A stretch of DNA of 64,000 bases from Cercospora beticola (GCF_033473495.1 NC_088939.1:4712001-4776000); one strand, 5' to 3'; positions 10,707-22,651 are shown, counted from the stretch's first letter. The notes: generated from the sequence alone by a model not told the origin. Numbers and translations are program-made.

Positions 10707-11585
10707 ATGGAGGTTGAAGTAAGCGCAAGGGAAGCTTTTTTCGAAGGACAGATGAACGACCTGGCCGTAGAAAACCGACGTAAGGCTGAGGCGTACGCTA
10801 CTGACGTTGCAAAAATCCAAATGCAGTCACGGTCGGCCGATCCATTACCGTTTGCACACTTTTCGATGCTGTATGAGAGCCGCAGTCGGAGCGGGGTTTG
10901 CGAACACGCAGTAGAAATTCGTGGACATCAAGATGTCCCTGGCGAAGATGAAGTAGTGGGGCTAGGATATGCCGTGGTGCGCACTGTAGTGACTAGAAGG
11001 GTGTTTCAGCTTGGGCACAGTTTATGGTATTGAGCCACTTTTAATAAGAAACTGGTTACTAACTCGTGCAATAGGGATATCTGTTATCAATGTTCCCAAG
11101 GAATGTCCGATTTTTACCTTGCAGTATTCGGAGACCCTTCTTCTCCGCTGACCCGCAAGTACGAAGAGGCGATGAGCACTGACAGTGTTGGCTTACGCCT
11201 TTGCTACATTGAGACTATTTACCTCGAGCCGCAGTTCCGGGGACGCGGCGTATCGCTGCTGGTGCTTGACAGCATCATCAAGACTTTCGCAGAGGAGTGG
11301 GAGGCAAACATGATCGCACTGCACCCCGGACCTATGGCTCGTGTCAAACACTTTACAGTTGATGGAGTGCAGACACCAGACGACGGGCCAGAACGGCTGG
11401 CGGCACACTATGGCAAGCTTGGTTTCCACACTGTGAGGCCGAAAGTTGAGGGCCGGATGGAGCTTCCGTTGATGGAACTGCGAAGGACCGGGCGTCAATC
11501 GGCCACGGGTACGTTCGAGAAAAGGAACATCAAGGAAATCGTACCAGGACTCGGACCGATGATTGTCGATAATTCTCCCGTGTAA
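10707..11585 (+). CDS. GNAT-family N-acetyltransferase-like protein
   Basis: Exons 10707-11026 and 11075-11585 give 276 residues. The 48-nt intron has GTATTG, a TACTAAC branch site and an ATAG acceptor. The signature is the acetyl-CoA-binding motif A in the second half: a beta strand ending IETIYLEPQF, then RGRGV (an R/Q-x-x-G-x-G/A loop) and an amphipathic helix SLLVLDSIIKTF. The first exon (about 107 residues) is mostly charged and resembles no known domain. The acceptor substrate is unknown. The gene is convergent with the permease; their stop codons are only 37 bp apart, so the transcripts probably overlap. The GNAT call is moderately sure and a catalytic activity is inferred. Confidence 0.7.
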
Positions 11586-11622
11586 ATTTGGGGCTGGCAC
11601 TCTGCAAGCATCTAAGAAGTCA

Positions 11623-13379
11623 TCACTGTGCCCGCTTCTTCTCATTCCATTGCTTGTCACTCTCCTGCGACTCCGCTACCCTCAGACCTGGGGTCGGCAT
11701 CTGCGCCAGATGCTCGACGTTGATCTTCGGTCCTTTGAACCACTTGCGCCCACTGAGCCCATAATGAAGCATGGCCAGAGACATGACACCTCCATAGAGC
11801 AAGATCGTCCAGTTCATAGTTTGGGGCGTGAGATTCCTGCCTTTGAACGCGGGCCAGCAGAGCGCAGGTGTGATCACACACCACCAGGCTACTGCAAGAG
11901 CATTCACGGTCGCAGAGTATCGACCAAGGTTCCATGGCCCCGGCTTGAATCGATTTCGACCAAAGAAGAGCTTTAGTGCAATAGGAGCAATGAAAGCCGT
12001 GTATTGTCCAATACCGACTGCTCGCATATTAGTCTAAACTCGACAGTATCTATGATGGAAGTCATTCCTTACCGAGCGTAAAGAAGGCACCAAGTGCAAT
12101 GGGCCCTCCAAAGCTGATCAAACCACATAAAGCTGAACATATCAGGACAAACCAAGTGGCCCAGACAGGAGTCTTCGTACGGCTGTCAACCTTCGCCCAC
12201 AACTGGTGTCCAGGAATTGCGCCATCTCTGGAGTAAGCAAAGATGACCCTGGAGCCAGCAATGGTCACACCAACGCCGCAGAACATTTGCGCAACTTGAG
12301 TGAGAGCGAAGAGCGCCAAACCAGAATTTCTGCCGAGGACCTGGAGACACAGTGAGCCGAAGGGCTGTCCGTATGGGCCTACCACGACTTCGGTGACGTC
12401 TTTGATAGTGTATGCGATGACCAGAACGATTGCGAATCCTCCATAGAGACCAGATTGAGAGGTCATCACGATGGCACGAGGTGAGGCAATGTTTGCATTG
12501 CTGCACTCCTCTGCGAGATGGAAAGGCGCATCATACCCAGCCATGGTGTACAATGCTGTCAGAAAGCCCATTATAGCGGCCCATCCAATTGGCCATTCAG
12601 TGCCGTTCTGGAAAGTCGTCCACGTCTCGTGCGTATCGTTCGTCTTCGGAGAATTGATCGAGCCAACAGGAAACCAAATCAGAAAGACCAGGACCAGAAT
12701 GATATTCCAGACAGTTCCCACAACGTTGAACCTCCCAATGAATTTCGTCGACTGCATAGCAATCAGTCCATTGAAAAGCAGAATGGCCAAGTAAACCAAA
12801 TAAACATGCCATGTCTCAGGTACCCACTCCGGATTTGAAATCGTCACCGAAGTAGTAATCATCAATGCCAAAGCATAATTCAACGAGCAAGGTCCAATCG
12901 CAAAAGCAACAGCATTCGACCAGCCTACGAACCACGCACAAACAGGCCCCCAGCCTTCGGGTGCGAGGACAGCGGCGGCATAGTATAGACCTCCGGCTGT
13001 TGGCATGGAAGAGCAGAGTTCCGCCATGCTGAAGGCTACAGATTGGATCATGATGCCTGCGATGAGCCAGCCCCAGATCAGACCGGCTGTACCGGAATAG
13101 CCTAGGCCGAAGGTGAGGGTTGAGGCGATGGAGGGGAGAAGGCCGAGAATGGAGAAGGATACGGAGAAGGATTCGAGGAGGGTGAAGTCGCGTTTGAATT
13201 CTTGTCTAATGAGAAGAGTTTAGTATTCGTTTGCGAGGGTATGATAGTATGAGTAGAACGTACTTGTAGCCCAAAGCTGCCAATGCTTGCTCATCTGAAG
13301 TCGCATCTTCGTCAATGACCGCTCGCTCATGCGTCGTGTCCAATATGGACGTCACGTTCGGTGGACTCTTCTCTGCCAT
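11623..13379 (-). CDS. Amino-acid/GABA/choline permease (APC superfamily)
   Basis: Exons 13379-13264, 13205-12073 and 12017-11623 encode 547 residues. The introns (58 and 55 nt) have GTACGT and GTAAGG donors. A hydrophilic N-tail leads into the conserved GYKQEFKRDFTLL box, then about 12 membrane segments. The IASTLTFGLGYSG/GLIWGWLIAG region, the AGYDAPFHLAEECSNA loop and VIFAYSRDGAIPG are hallmarks of the fungal amino acid-choline transporter group (GABA permease Uga4 and choline transporter Hnm1 relatives). It should be a plasma-membrane or vacuolar proton symporter of amino acids, GABA or choline; which one cannot be decided. ATG 13379 was chosen over an upstream in-frame ATG because family members start shortly before this hydrophilic segment. 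The tail-to-tail neighbour is the GNAT gene. Confidence 0.92.
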
Positions 13380-14105
13380 CTTGTCGTTCGCGATGGGTCC
13401 ACGCTTAGGGGCATGAGCGACCACCGAGAAGCACGAGTTTGGCGACGAAGGCTTGATATCAACAGCTTCAGCTGAGCAAGAGCTGAAAGAGAAGTTGACA
13501 GCCGCTGCATTTGAGCCGTTGGTCCAGATTCTAGCTTGGCTCTGCCGTGTGCTACCTGCCAGAATAGGTCCGATAAGCGTGTTGATCATCCTCGTGCTAC
13601 ATGCGTGGATGTATGCAATGCCGAGCTCAAAACGCCTTCGTGGCTAACTTGCCAGCCTACTGTTGGGTTCTGAAGATTTAGCGGAGAATTCCGCGTCTTT
13701 GTGGAAGCATTCGAAACGCAAATTATTGCGGACTGGGGTCGGTTTGCGAGGGTGAAATGCAGATCTCTGCCGTATCCGTACCGGCCGTGAGAGTTGTGGA
13801 GGAAGAATTGATTATCTAGATGCGCTTATGCATAACAAGCTTCGAGAAGGATTGTGTAGCTTCAGGGTTTCTCCTCAGCCGCAGCTTGAGATGGTCTTCA
13901 TCTAGCTGCGATGCATTCATCTACTGGCTGGACTTCTTCGAGACCGGTAAATGCCCTAGGCAGCGACGCCTCAAAAGGATTCAATTGTCGTTCGGGCTTC
14001 TCGACAGCAGCTGTGCAAACCTTCCTGCTCGATTCTAGGATGTTTGCACTCTCGTTCACGCTGACCTCCATGTAGCTTTGTCCAAAGACTCGCACTACTC
14101 CTTGA
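13380..14105 (-). other. Intergenic, 726 bp
   Basis: Upstream region of the permease and downstream of the carboxypeptidase (both minus). Short frames such as 13453-13647 and 13820-14038 show no conserved motif and no signal peptide. Nothing is called. Confidence 0.5.
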
Positions 14106-16233
14106 TCACAAGTCCGTCTTAAAGGGCACCTGTTCTGCGAGGGAGCTGGCAATATCGTCATCTGTCGCCGTTCCGTTGGAATCGCTTGTTCGTCCAATAA
14201 GTATCCAGTCCTTGACGATAGCTGTGCCGTCCTCGATACATTTCTTCTCTTCTTCAGTGCAGCGTGAAGCTTGGTCAAGGACGTAGCACTGGTGAGGCGT
14301 CTGTGGTAACACGTCGTTCTTCATCCACCACGTGTTGCTTGGCCCTGTGGTGGAGTATTGGTTGCCGCGCTCGATGGCGTAGTCGTTCAGATCGATTGTA
14401 CCAGTTGCGATATCGCGATGCGTCATGGCTCGCATGAAGATGCGATATGCAGCTTCTGGCTGATAGGAGGGCACCATGTGGCCGGCTTGATAGACCTGTG
14501 AATCATGAGTATGCCTTTTCGAGACCTGCTTGAGAAAGGCAATTGCTTACTCTTGTGAAGGAAAAGTTCCCATATTGCCGAACAAGTCCACCAGATTGTG
14601 TGTATGGCTCAGAAAGCACAAGTGGGGTGTATCCAGCCTTGCTGAAGTCTTTCTGATGCGACCACGGCACATTCAGCGAGTACTGCTCGCCGCCGATCCA
14701 CTGCGCATGAATTAGTCGATGCGCGATAAAAAATCTTGGGGTAAACTCACATTGCAAGCAAAATCTCTGTCGCCATGGAAGAGCGCGACATTGACGCCGT
14801 AGTCGAGAACATTCTTGATCTGCTTGAGTTGCCCTCCTCTGACCAGATCCCCGGTGCGCTCAAATGCTTCCGCAACTGCGGGCGAGAACCACGAGTGGTT
14901 TACTGGCACACCGAAAGCCTTCTGCACCTCATGCTGGTTGAGCCAGCCAAACATGTATGGCGGCGGGAATGAATCAAGCGCGTCGTGAGTAACGTCAAAT
15001 CGTGCGCCACGAGCTGCTCTTACGAAGACCTCGTCACTAATGTTCGAGGCACGATGGGCAGCGGCGGAGCAGATCTCGTTTGTCTTGGCCACGTCCCCAT
15101 GGTCATGAGGGTCTGTTTTGGATTCAGCTTCACGGCACTTCTCAATCTCGTCCCGAACTCCTCCTGGTTTGCGAAACTCGTGCAGGCTACTCTCGTATTC
15201 CTCTTCCGAAATGGCCTCCACGCGATAGGTGTTGTTGTAAGCAAAGATAATCTCGGACTCTATCATGTCCGGAGCATCAATACAGCCGTTGATGATTCCG
15301 AGTGTAGAAAGGTGGAGGTAATGTGCACCCTCTGCTGGGATCTCGCCTTTGTCGATCTTGCTGTTCTGTCGGACGAAGTAGTCCATGAAACCAGGTCCGT
15401 AGTGCCCACCATAACTTTCCGTGAACAAGCTGATTCGCTCGTCATTGGGCTTGTACTGAGGAAACTCTTCAAACCAGGTCTGAGCAAAGTGCCAAATCGC
15501 GGTGGCGGCATGCTGCGTGGAATTTGCTGTGGAGCTGACCTTTTGGCTGCTCATGGTCCCGACCAGAAATGTGTTATTCTGCTCTGGTACGCCATCGGAG
15601 AAGTCTGTGGGTTGAACTGGGCTGTTTCTTTCTGGGTCATCTGCACCAAGGTTGACTGTCACATTCGTGAGCACATCGTAAGAGTATCCCACTTGGTTCG
15701 GCTGGTCTATGAACAGCAAATTTGCTTCATTGTTCCAAGACCACGGATTGAGGTAAGTGGACTTCGAGTCGTTGCCTGCGGCAGTGTAAGCAGATACACG
15801 ATGTCGAAGTGCATGTTCTACTCACTGACGAAGCAAGGGCCGTTCTCCGAAAGAGCTCCCAACAACGAGGAGCCGCCAGGTCCTCCATTCAGCCAGATGG
15901 CCAATGGGGCATTGTGAGGATCTTTCCTTGACTCGAAGAACCAGTAGAAAGTATTGATGGGGTATCCATTGTGTTCATGAGTTTCATTCAATGATTCCAC
16001 CGGCAGATGAACATATCCTAGCGGCGTGTGAGCTACAGTCTTGCGAGGGCGGGAGCGGCTCACTGACCTGCGTAGGACTTGACGCCTGGTGTGGTCTCGC
16101 AAAGTCCTGGCTCTTTGTATGAGAGCTTGACACCTGGATGATGTTTAGATTGTAATGTTTTGACGCCTTCGGGCTTCGGCGGAAACTGGGCAGCGGCCAA
16201 GCCGCCGAGCAACGCCAATGTCGCCAATGCCAT
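14106..16233 (-). CDS. Secreted serine carboxypeptidase (peptidase family S10)
   Basis: Five exons (16233-16068, 16017-15826, 15775-14751, 14700-14551, 14495-14106) give 640 residues. The four introns are 50-55 nt, most with CTAAT-type branch sites. Residues 1-16 are a signal peptide ([13 protein letters not shown] core). [10 protein letters not shown] forms the oxyanion region, and Ser240 in [11 protein letters not shown] is the nucleophile. GDRDF (454-458) carries the catalytic Asp and His517 in [13 protein letters not shown] completes the triad. The enzyme removes C-terminal residues from peptides at acid pH in the secretory pathway, vacuole or outside the cell. Several N-x-S/T sites suggest glycosylation. 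Length fits the longer fungal S10 members. No C-terminal hydrophobic GPI signal is evident. Confidence 0.93.
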
Positions 16234-16606
16234 AACTGTGATAGAAGGATTGGTATTAATGGGAAAGTGAGGAAGAACTCAAGTAGTATCAATTCGTGTT
16301 GCCTAGCCGGCACGACATTGCATGACGCTACCGCGTTTTGGAAGGTGTCAATCCTTCAAGGTGCTCTTGACTCCTCTTCGGTACGGAGCTCGGAGTTCGG
16401 ATCAACAATGTTCCAAAATGTCCTTCACCCAGCAAACGTTTCTTCCTGTTCATATCTCCTTACCCCCTTCGCATCTCGAAGTTGATGGAAAAGTCCGAGA
16501 GATGATATTGGACAGCTTAGTGCTTTCAATGGTGTACAGGATCCGTACTGATGACCCGATTTGCGTTCAGAATTCCAACAATCCGGAGAAAGCTTGATGC
16601 GTCTTC
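16234..16606 (-). other. Intergenic, 373 bp
   Basis: Promoter region of the carboxypeptidase, downstream of the kinase-like gene on the same strand. No gene or clear motif is seen; frames 16267-16597 have no supporting features. Confidence 0.5.
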
Positions 16607-17797
16607 TCAGAACGACGCTGACTCCTGCCAGATCGCATGAGCGACGACCTTATCGATCTTGAGACGAGCTTTTGGATCGAGGTTAGTCATGCCAGAGAGG
16701 CAATCTAGGGCAACCTCGCCATACGCCTCTCCCCAGATCTTCAGTCTCGCCTCTGGTTGTTCAGCGACCTCTGCGTCAGCCACGTCAGAAGCCATCCGTA
16801 GCGCCTTCTTCGCTTTCTCATCTCGAAATTGCTCGTAAAGGCCCTCTGGAACCGGTCCAAAGTATGAGAAGTGTCGAGTCAGCACTTCCAGCTCCTGTTC
16901 GATGCCAGCTTTTTCGAGCTCCTTGTAGTTGTTCAGGATGAGCCCGTCTCCAGCTCCGAGTGCAAAGAGGTACTGCGAAACAGGGTTAGATAGAAGCTCG
17001 CAGCATAGACATGCTGAGAAAAGCTTACCACCAGGCCCAACGAGTAGATGTCGGAGGCCTTATTTGACATGCCGAAGTGTCCTTCAGGGCTTCGCCACAT
17101 CACATTGCCCACTGCGTGAGGAGCGATGCGAGTCTCGTGATCCTTGAGTTTGCATGCGACGTCAAAGTCACCTAGCACGACATTAGTGACGACTTTGTTG
17201 CCATCTTCGTCGCATGTGTAATCGATGAAGATGTTATCAGGCTTGATGTCTAGCACATGCAGTTAGCTTATAGCCACAGATTCTCGCGCAAGGCGCCCCT
17301 TACCAGTGTGAACCCAGTCCTTCGAGTGCAATTGCTGAACAGCCTCTGCAACTCGCTGCATGATCTTGATTCGTTCATCTGGCATCAAACCAGGGTCATT
17401 CTGGAGAAGCTCAAGGAAGGTGTCACAATAATAGTCATAGACCAAGAGGCTTTCGTCACGCTTGCAGTCTACGTGCATGCGAAGTCGTGGACTCGAAGGT
17501 ACGTCTTTGGCAATGCGGTTCGAGAGGTCAAAGCAATGCTTGGGCATTCGCTTGAGGACGTAGCTCTTGCCAGAAGATCTAACATCTAAGTTAGATTTGT
17601 CATTTCCTTTTGGGGTGCGCGTGAACTCACTCTGCTTTGAACATGTCGAATGTGCTATCATACGGGTGTCGTCTCAATAGCTGACTATTGGTGTAGACTC
17701 GACCCGAGTCGCCGACAAGGTCTGAACTCATCCTCAGACCTAGGAAGCGCTTGGCAGAATGCGAGATTGGGCGAGAGGCGCAAAATTGTCGCCACAT
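16607..17797 (-). CDS. Protein kinase-like domain protein
   Basis: Four exons (17797-17631, 17578-17304, 17249-17029, 16972-16607) give 342 residues, with introns of 52-56 nt. It is a compact kinase fold. No glycine-rich loop is recognisable before the presumed beta-3 lysine (Lys65 in SYVLKRMP). The catalytic loop reads HTDIKPDN (Asp148, Lys150, Asn153) instead of HRD. The metal-binding motif reads GDFD (175-177 DFD) instead of DFG, and WRSPEG replaces APE. A conserved tail TRHFSYFGPVPEG follows. I recall fungal proteins with the same variations, so they are family traits rather than damage. The catalytic Lys, Asp and Asn remain, so activity is possible but unproven. An earlier non-ATG frame start at 17923 was not used. 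Confidence 0.82.
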
Positions 17798-19482
17798 CGC
17801 AGATGGTAGAAGTGTTGAGTGGCTAGCTGAGGTGCAGCGATATGTGTTGCAAGGTCGATGTTGATGAAATGGTCTGGTAGAGAAGAGAAGAGAAGATGAA
17901 ATGTCAGCGAAGGTGGCTGCCAATGTCTTGGCAGTGAACGCGTGAACTGTTTGCTAAGGGGGCCGCAGCATAGCTTTCATACACTCATCACTTGCGCTGA
18001 CTTCGCTCCAACATAGGGTGCCGGCTGCAGGACTCAGGATACGCCCGAGTCACTGTCTGCTTATGAACAACTATTGTAGCTGTCAGTGAGCTTCGTAACG
18101 TGAAGGGACTGTTGTTCTGATTTGCTTACCAGAGAGCGTGGTGGTGAATAGACCGTCAGAGGCCTTCGCGGTGAATACACTGCCTAGGACTCACATCTGA
18201 TAGCATTGACCATAATGGTGAATACGCGAGGACTGCGTTTGGGCAATTTAACTTGCAAGTCTTCCATAGTCCGCGCCGATGCATCAGTACAGCATACAGG
18301 CCTGCCAGCATGGGTATCGTCATCAGAGCTACCGTGCCCATCACAACGGCTTTGATTCGAGGCCAGACCATCAGACTGCAGTACGCAAGTGAGACCCAGA
18401 ACTGGCGGCGTCCCGGGTTGCCCAAAGCCGGAAAGGATGGGTTCGTCAAGGTGATGCAGAAGGGGGACGTACATGTCCCAGAAGGCGCTACTACGGCCAC
18501 CATGACGTACGCAGTCTATGCTCCGGACCATGATCAGTGCTGACAGATACGTAGGCACGTTGAACACTCGAGTCCAGGAGACAAGATCCCGCACTGGACC
18601 GTGGTGTGGAGAGACGCTCAGGGCAACTACCTAGAGACCGCGCACATCTACGATACCTCAGAAGAGGATTCGGAAACACCAGAGGAACAGTCTGCCCCAG
18701 AAGGAGAGGGGGCCGCGAGTGCCTCACGTACATGAGAAAGGGGACTATGGTGCACTCCATTCGTCTGCATGTCTGCGTTCGGTCGGGAGGGTCGGGTGTC
18801 GAGGGGAGGCAGAATATTCCAGGCGATGCATCGCGCACTCTCGATCGACCTTTTTTCGAGTTTAGATCACGCTCACCGGCTTGACTCATTGGTCTTGCGG
18901 GGGAGGAACAACCGCTGCGTTTTATAACAGTATCGTGGCTAGATACGACTGCGGCAATGCGAAAACAAATCAGTTCATGTTCATGACCATGTTTCAATAC
19001 ACCCTTCGAGTTGATGTGACCTGCTTTTCGAGTTGGCCTTTCAGGTGCTTTCCGGAACTTGAACCAGTTAACATCACACTGCCTTGGTCGTGGCTCACTA
19101 GAGCAAGAGGCCACGACAATCGCATATTATTTCAGCGATTTTCAATCCACTTTTCGTGGCACCACGAGGCGCAGTATTTGAGAATGTATCCTCGTGTCGA
19201 TGGTGGGCCAGTGGCCGGCTGCTCGGATGCTTATGCTTGATGGCAACTCCTTCGGCGTCAGGTAATCCCGGACTCCAGGTGCTTGATCCACGTTTCTGTG
19301 AGCATGGCAAGTAGACGAGAAGTAGAAATTTGACGACTTATTAATGTCTCGTTGTGTTATGTAGCGCGTCACAAACCAATGTGAAGTTCATTCCGGAGCG
19401 GAACAATTTCTCACCGTGCCTGTGCCACTCGACGCGTTCTTGCTCCTTCACACCCACAACAACGCAATCAGAGGGCATTGCG
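17798..19482. other. 1.7-kb stretch without a confident gene
   Basis: Several overlapping frames exist. The most protein-like is the plus strand: 18253-18543, and then, in another frame, about 18573-18735 reading IPHWTVVWRDAQGNYLE followed by an acidic tail up to a stop. I could not join them with splice sites in the right phase. The opposite-strand frames 18156-18594 and 18491-19114 overlap these and are not better. It could hold a small unrecognised or decayed gene. No known domain is seen. Confidence 0.3.
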
Positions 19483-20331
19483 ATGGCAGCTGAAAAGCCA
19501 AATGCACGTGTGCCACTTGCGACTCCTGTCAAAGATAGTTTTGCAAGGCGCAATCTTACGAAACTCGCCCTGGCAATCACTGCTCGCTTATACAGCAGAG
19601 TAGGTCGCTGCAGGCGCATAACTCCAAGCATTATTGTCAAAAGTGGCTCAGATGTGGATCTGACGGAAGCAGCATCAATGCTGTATATTGCAGCGAATAC
19701 GTCGATACCGGTGCCGAAAGTCCATTGCGCGTTCAAGTCCGAGGGAAAGGTCTATCTTGTCATGGAGAAGGTTCGTGGTGAGAACATGTACAAGGCTTGG
19801 GAACAGCTCGCAGAGTCCGAAAGGGAGAGACTACTTGCCCAGCTAAAAGAGCTTTTGGAGCAAATGCGAAGTTTACAACCTCCAACTGGCACAGGTGTGC
19901 AAAGTTGCGTAGGAGGTTCGCTCCACGATTCACGAATCCCTCATGGCAAGCCTCGATTCGGACCGTTCAAGACCATTCAAGAATTTCATCTGTGGCTTCG
20001 CGATGGCTTGCAGATATCGGACATCCAAGACGGAGCTCATCGAGAAGAACTTGAGACTATGATCAAACAGCAGGACAAAGACTGGCCACCAGTAGTCTTC
20101 ACTCATGGCGACTTAAATCCGGCCAATATCCTCGTCCATCAAGGTCGGATAAGTGGAATCATTGACTGGGAGTTCGCAGGCTGGTATCCGCACTACTGGG
20201 AATACACATCTGCGCGATATCTCGATGGGGTTATACCCACCTGGACCACTGTTCTCGACCAGGCTCTGCAGGCATTTCCGCAAGAATTAGAAATGGAGAG
20301 AACACGGCAAAAATGGTGGGGAGACGTATGA
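19483..20331 (+). CDS. Aminoglycoside phosphotransferase (APH)-like kinase
   Basis: An intronless 282-residue protein of the APH/choline kinase fold. The Brenner motif THGDLNPANILV has Asp210 as catalytic base and Asn215 for metal, and IIDWEFAGWYPHYWEY has Asp228 as the DFG equivalent. VYLVMEKVRGENMYKAW is the hinge region. Fungal genomes contain many such proteins; most act on unknown small molecules, and antibiotic resistance should not be assumed. ATG 19483 was preferred to upstream non-ATG codons because the family begins shortly before the NLTKLAL segment. It is convergent with the DUF6914-like gene, with 55 bp between the stops. Confidence 0.88.
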   Translation: MAAEKPNARVPLATPVKDSFARRNLTKLALAITARLYSRVGRCRRITPSIIVKSGSDVDLTEAASMLYIAANTSIPVPKVHCAFKSEGKVYLVMEKVRGENMYKAWEQLAESERERLLAQLKELLEQMRSLQPPTGTGVQSCVGGSLHDSRIPHGKPRFGPFKTIQEFHLWLRDGLQISDIQDGAHREELETMIKQQDKDWPPVVFTHGDLNPANILVHQGRISGIIDWEFAGWYPHYWEYTSARYLDGVIPTWTTVLDQALQAFPQELEMERTRQKWWGDV

Positions 20332-20386
20332 GAGCGCAGACCGGCCCAGAAAACGAAACAAAAACAATATTGGTGCGGCTTCGACT

Positions 20387-20970
20387 CTACGGCAACACTT
20401 CCTTACCCTCGATCAGATCAAACGTAGGCCGCGCCTGCTGCATCTGATTGACATCGTTATACCGGCCCGCAGCCTTCTTGTCTGCAACGTACTTCCGTGC
20501 CGCAGGTTCAATCTTCTGCCAATCGAGCAAGGCTGTGCCAACAGCCTTTCCGTCCTGCCTCAAGGCTTCCAAAGCATTCGCGACCCACGTCCGACATCTC
20601 CAGCCAGGATCTTTCTGTATGACTGGAATCGAACGCAATACCTCGATCAGGCGCTTCTCATCTTCAATCTTGGCTATCACAAAGCGTGCAAGCAGTGTAT
20701 TGGTCATGCGGACATTTCGGATGTCCAGCTCTTCGTAGACCCACTTGACTTCGCCACCAACGATGGTGTTTTTGACATGGTAACGCATGCCAGGCACGTC
20801 CTCCTCCTTCTCAACCTTCGGACCATCCAGGAATGCCCAGTGGTATCTGTGCGTGAACAAGATAAGCTCATGTCTGCACGACTTTAAGAGTTTGCATACT
20901 GTCTCTCCGCATCATCTACAACTCCACTTGGATATAAGGCGACGTATAGTCTCTTCTTGTTGGAAACCAT
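20387..20970 (-). CDS. DUF6914-like fungal protein
   Basis: Exons 20970-20900 and 20846-20387 give 176 residues; the 53-nt intron starts GTATGC. The short first exon supplies the start MVSNKKRLYVALYPSG, which runs into YHWAFLDGPKVE after splicing and restores the usual beginning of this fungal family. Other conserved stretches are VKWVYEELDI, VIQKDPGWRCRTWVANALEAL and GTALLDWQKIE. The function of the family is unknown. The Cys-x4-Trp pattern and surrounding Asp/His look papain-like, but I would not call an activity. The first exon is easily missed by frame-only searches. Confidence 0.8.
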
Positions 20971-21493
20971 GATTGATATGGAATGTATTGCTTGCGATTA
21001 TGCTTTTCAATTGAATCTTGTTTGCTTTGCTCAGAGACACGAGACTGGACCTCGCAACATGATATATGTGTGCGAACAACAGGCATGTATCTATTCTGGG
21101 AGGCCGCGGTTCTGTGTACAACCGCTGAGTCTGGCGCATGTCTACTTCGCAGCCTTGCGATTGCAAATCATTTTGCAGGGTACTGGAACTTGTTTGCCCA
21201 CGTTCAACGATCGCAAAAATCGGCAACCCAGCTACATGTATGTGTGCGGCGTAGTTGGGCTGGGCGGCTGTAGCTGCGCCACATGAGATGCGATCCCGCT
21301 GGCCAGTCTTGAAGCGCCCGCTTTCTGTAGTGCAGGGAACGTTGCTTGTGCGTCCCACGCAGTAGACAATAGCTTTTTGATACAGGTGTCCATCGTGTAT
21401 ATGGAGTTCACGCATCGGAACACCAATGCCATTCTGACGTCGGAAGTGACTCCGATGTGCTTATTCAGAGCGAAGTGCCCTTGGACCAAGTCT
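20971..21493 (-). other. Intergenic, 523 bp
   Basis: Lies between two minus-strand genes. Frames at 20983-21286 (plus) and 21232-21600 (minus) carry no recognisable motif. Nothing is called. Confidence 0.5.
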
Positions 21494-22651
21494 CTACAGA
21501 TTGGCTTCCTTGACTGGTCTGACCACAAATCCAAGCATTGGGAAGTGAATCCTCGTCTCGACAGTGGCACGCTGTTCCAGTGGCTTCGGCTTAATGACAA
21601 CTTCCTCGGGCGAAAGAGCTATCAATGTCCCAATCGTCGGACTGAGATCACATTAGCACTAGGGTCGACTGGCATTGAAGAACGTCAACTTGTCAACTTA
21701 CTCATCTCGCCCAGTATCATCCGGCGCAACAGAAACGAGCGCACCCTCCTTCAACCCCGTCCGATTACACAAATCCTCAATCACGGACCTCGGAGTCGGA
21801 AGCAACAAAGACCTCTTGCCCAGCGCAGGCGCTTCTCTCATCTGCGCCAAAACCGCCTCGACCTCCTTCGATCGATCCTGTTCCGTATCCGGCATTTCAT
21901 CGAAATACCGCTTCATCCTCTGGTACCATCCCCAAACGCCCGGATAACGCTGAGCATTGAAGACAGGTTTCATTCCCGCTTCCTTCTCATTCTCGGCACC
22001 GCCCATAGTGATACTATGTGTGTACTCTCCTGAGGAAATGTCCCAGCCCCAGAGTAATTCGTAGTAGAGCGAGATATCTGCCAGCGAAGGCGTGGGTGTG
22101 GAGAAGATCCAAGGGCCGTCGGTTCCTGTTGTGAAGAGTGGCTCGACCATAGATAGTTGATGATCGAGTTTCATCAGATTTTCAGGAAGTTTCTTCTCCA
22201 GTTTGTCAGGATCCAATTTGTGTCCTATCAGTTGGGCTCGGTCGGTGCCAAAGGAACTCCTCCAGATACTCGCTGGCATCAATCCGCACGTCACGCGGAA
22301 CAGCGGTCGATCGGTCCAGTATGATGCAAAGCCTCGGATTAGTGGTCTGTAATCTCTGCCATCTTGAGCTCGAGGGTAAATGCTTTGATAGCCTTCTGAG
22401 GCCGGGAAGAAGTGTTCTAGTGCTTCGGTAATGAGCGATGTGTCGCAATATAATTCGCGGCCAATGGCGAGGACGGGGATCTTGCGGTATGTAAGGTGAA
22501 AATTGTCGCGAAGGAGCGGACGTGGCATCATTGTTGGGACTGCAACGAAAGTATAGGGGATTTGTTTGAGCTTGAGAATATGGCGGATTTTGATGGTGAA
22601 GGTGGACATTTCGTAGCCGAACAGGGCTACGATGGGTTGTGTTGGCGGCAT
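21494..22651 (-). CDS. GST-like protein with C-terminal extension
   Basis: Exons 22651-21702 and 21641-21494 give 365 residues; the 60-nt intron has GTAAGT and CTCAG. Residues 6-100 form a thioredoxin-like GST N-domain (IVALFGYEMSTFTIKIRHIL, YRKIPVLAIG with cis-Pro, YCDTSLITEAL). An all-helical middle follows with PSLADISLYYELLWGW. After about residue 290 comes a beta-rich tail that continues over the intron (DDTGRDDPTIGTLIALSPEEVV and FPMLGFVV). This tail is typical of a group of fungal GST-like proteins. The intron falls inside it, so the unspliced frame would lose 49 residues. A glutathione-dependent detoxification role is inferred from the fold only. Confidence 0.87.

Noticed and set aside
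18491..19114. Minus-strand frame of 207 residues
   Set aside because: No protein-like pattern and it overlaps better plus-strand stretches; kept only as part of the unresolved region.
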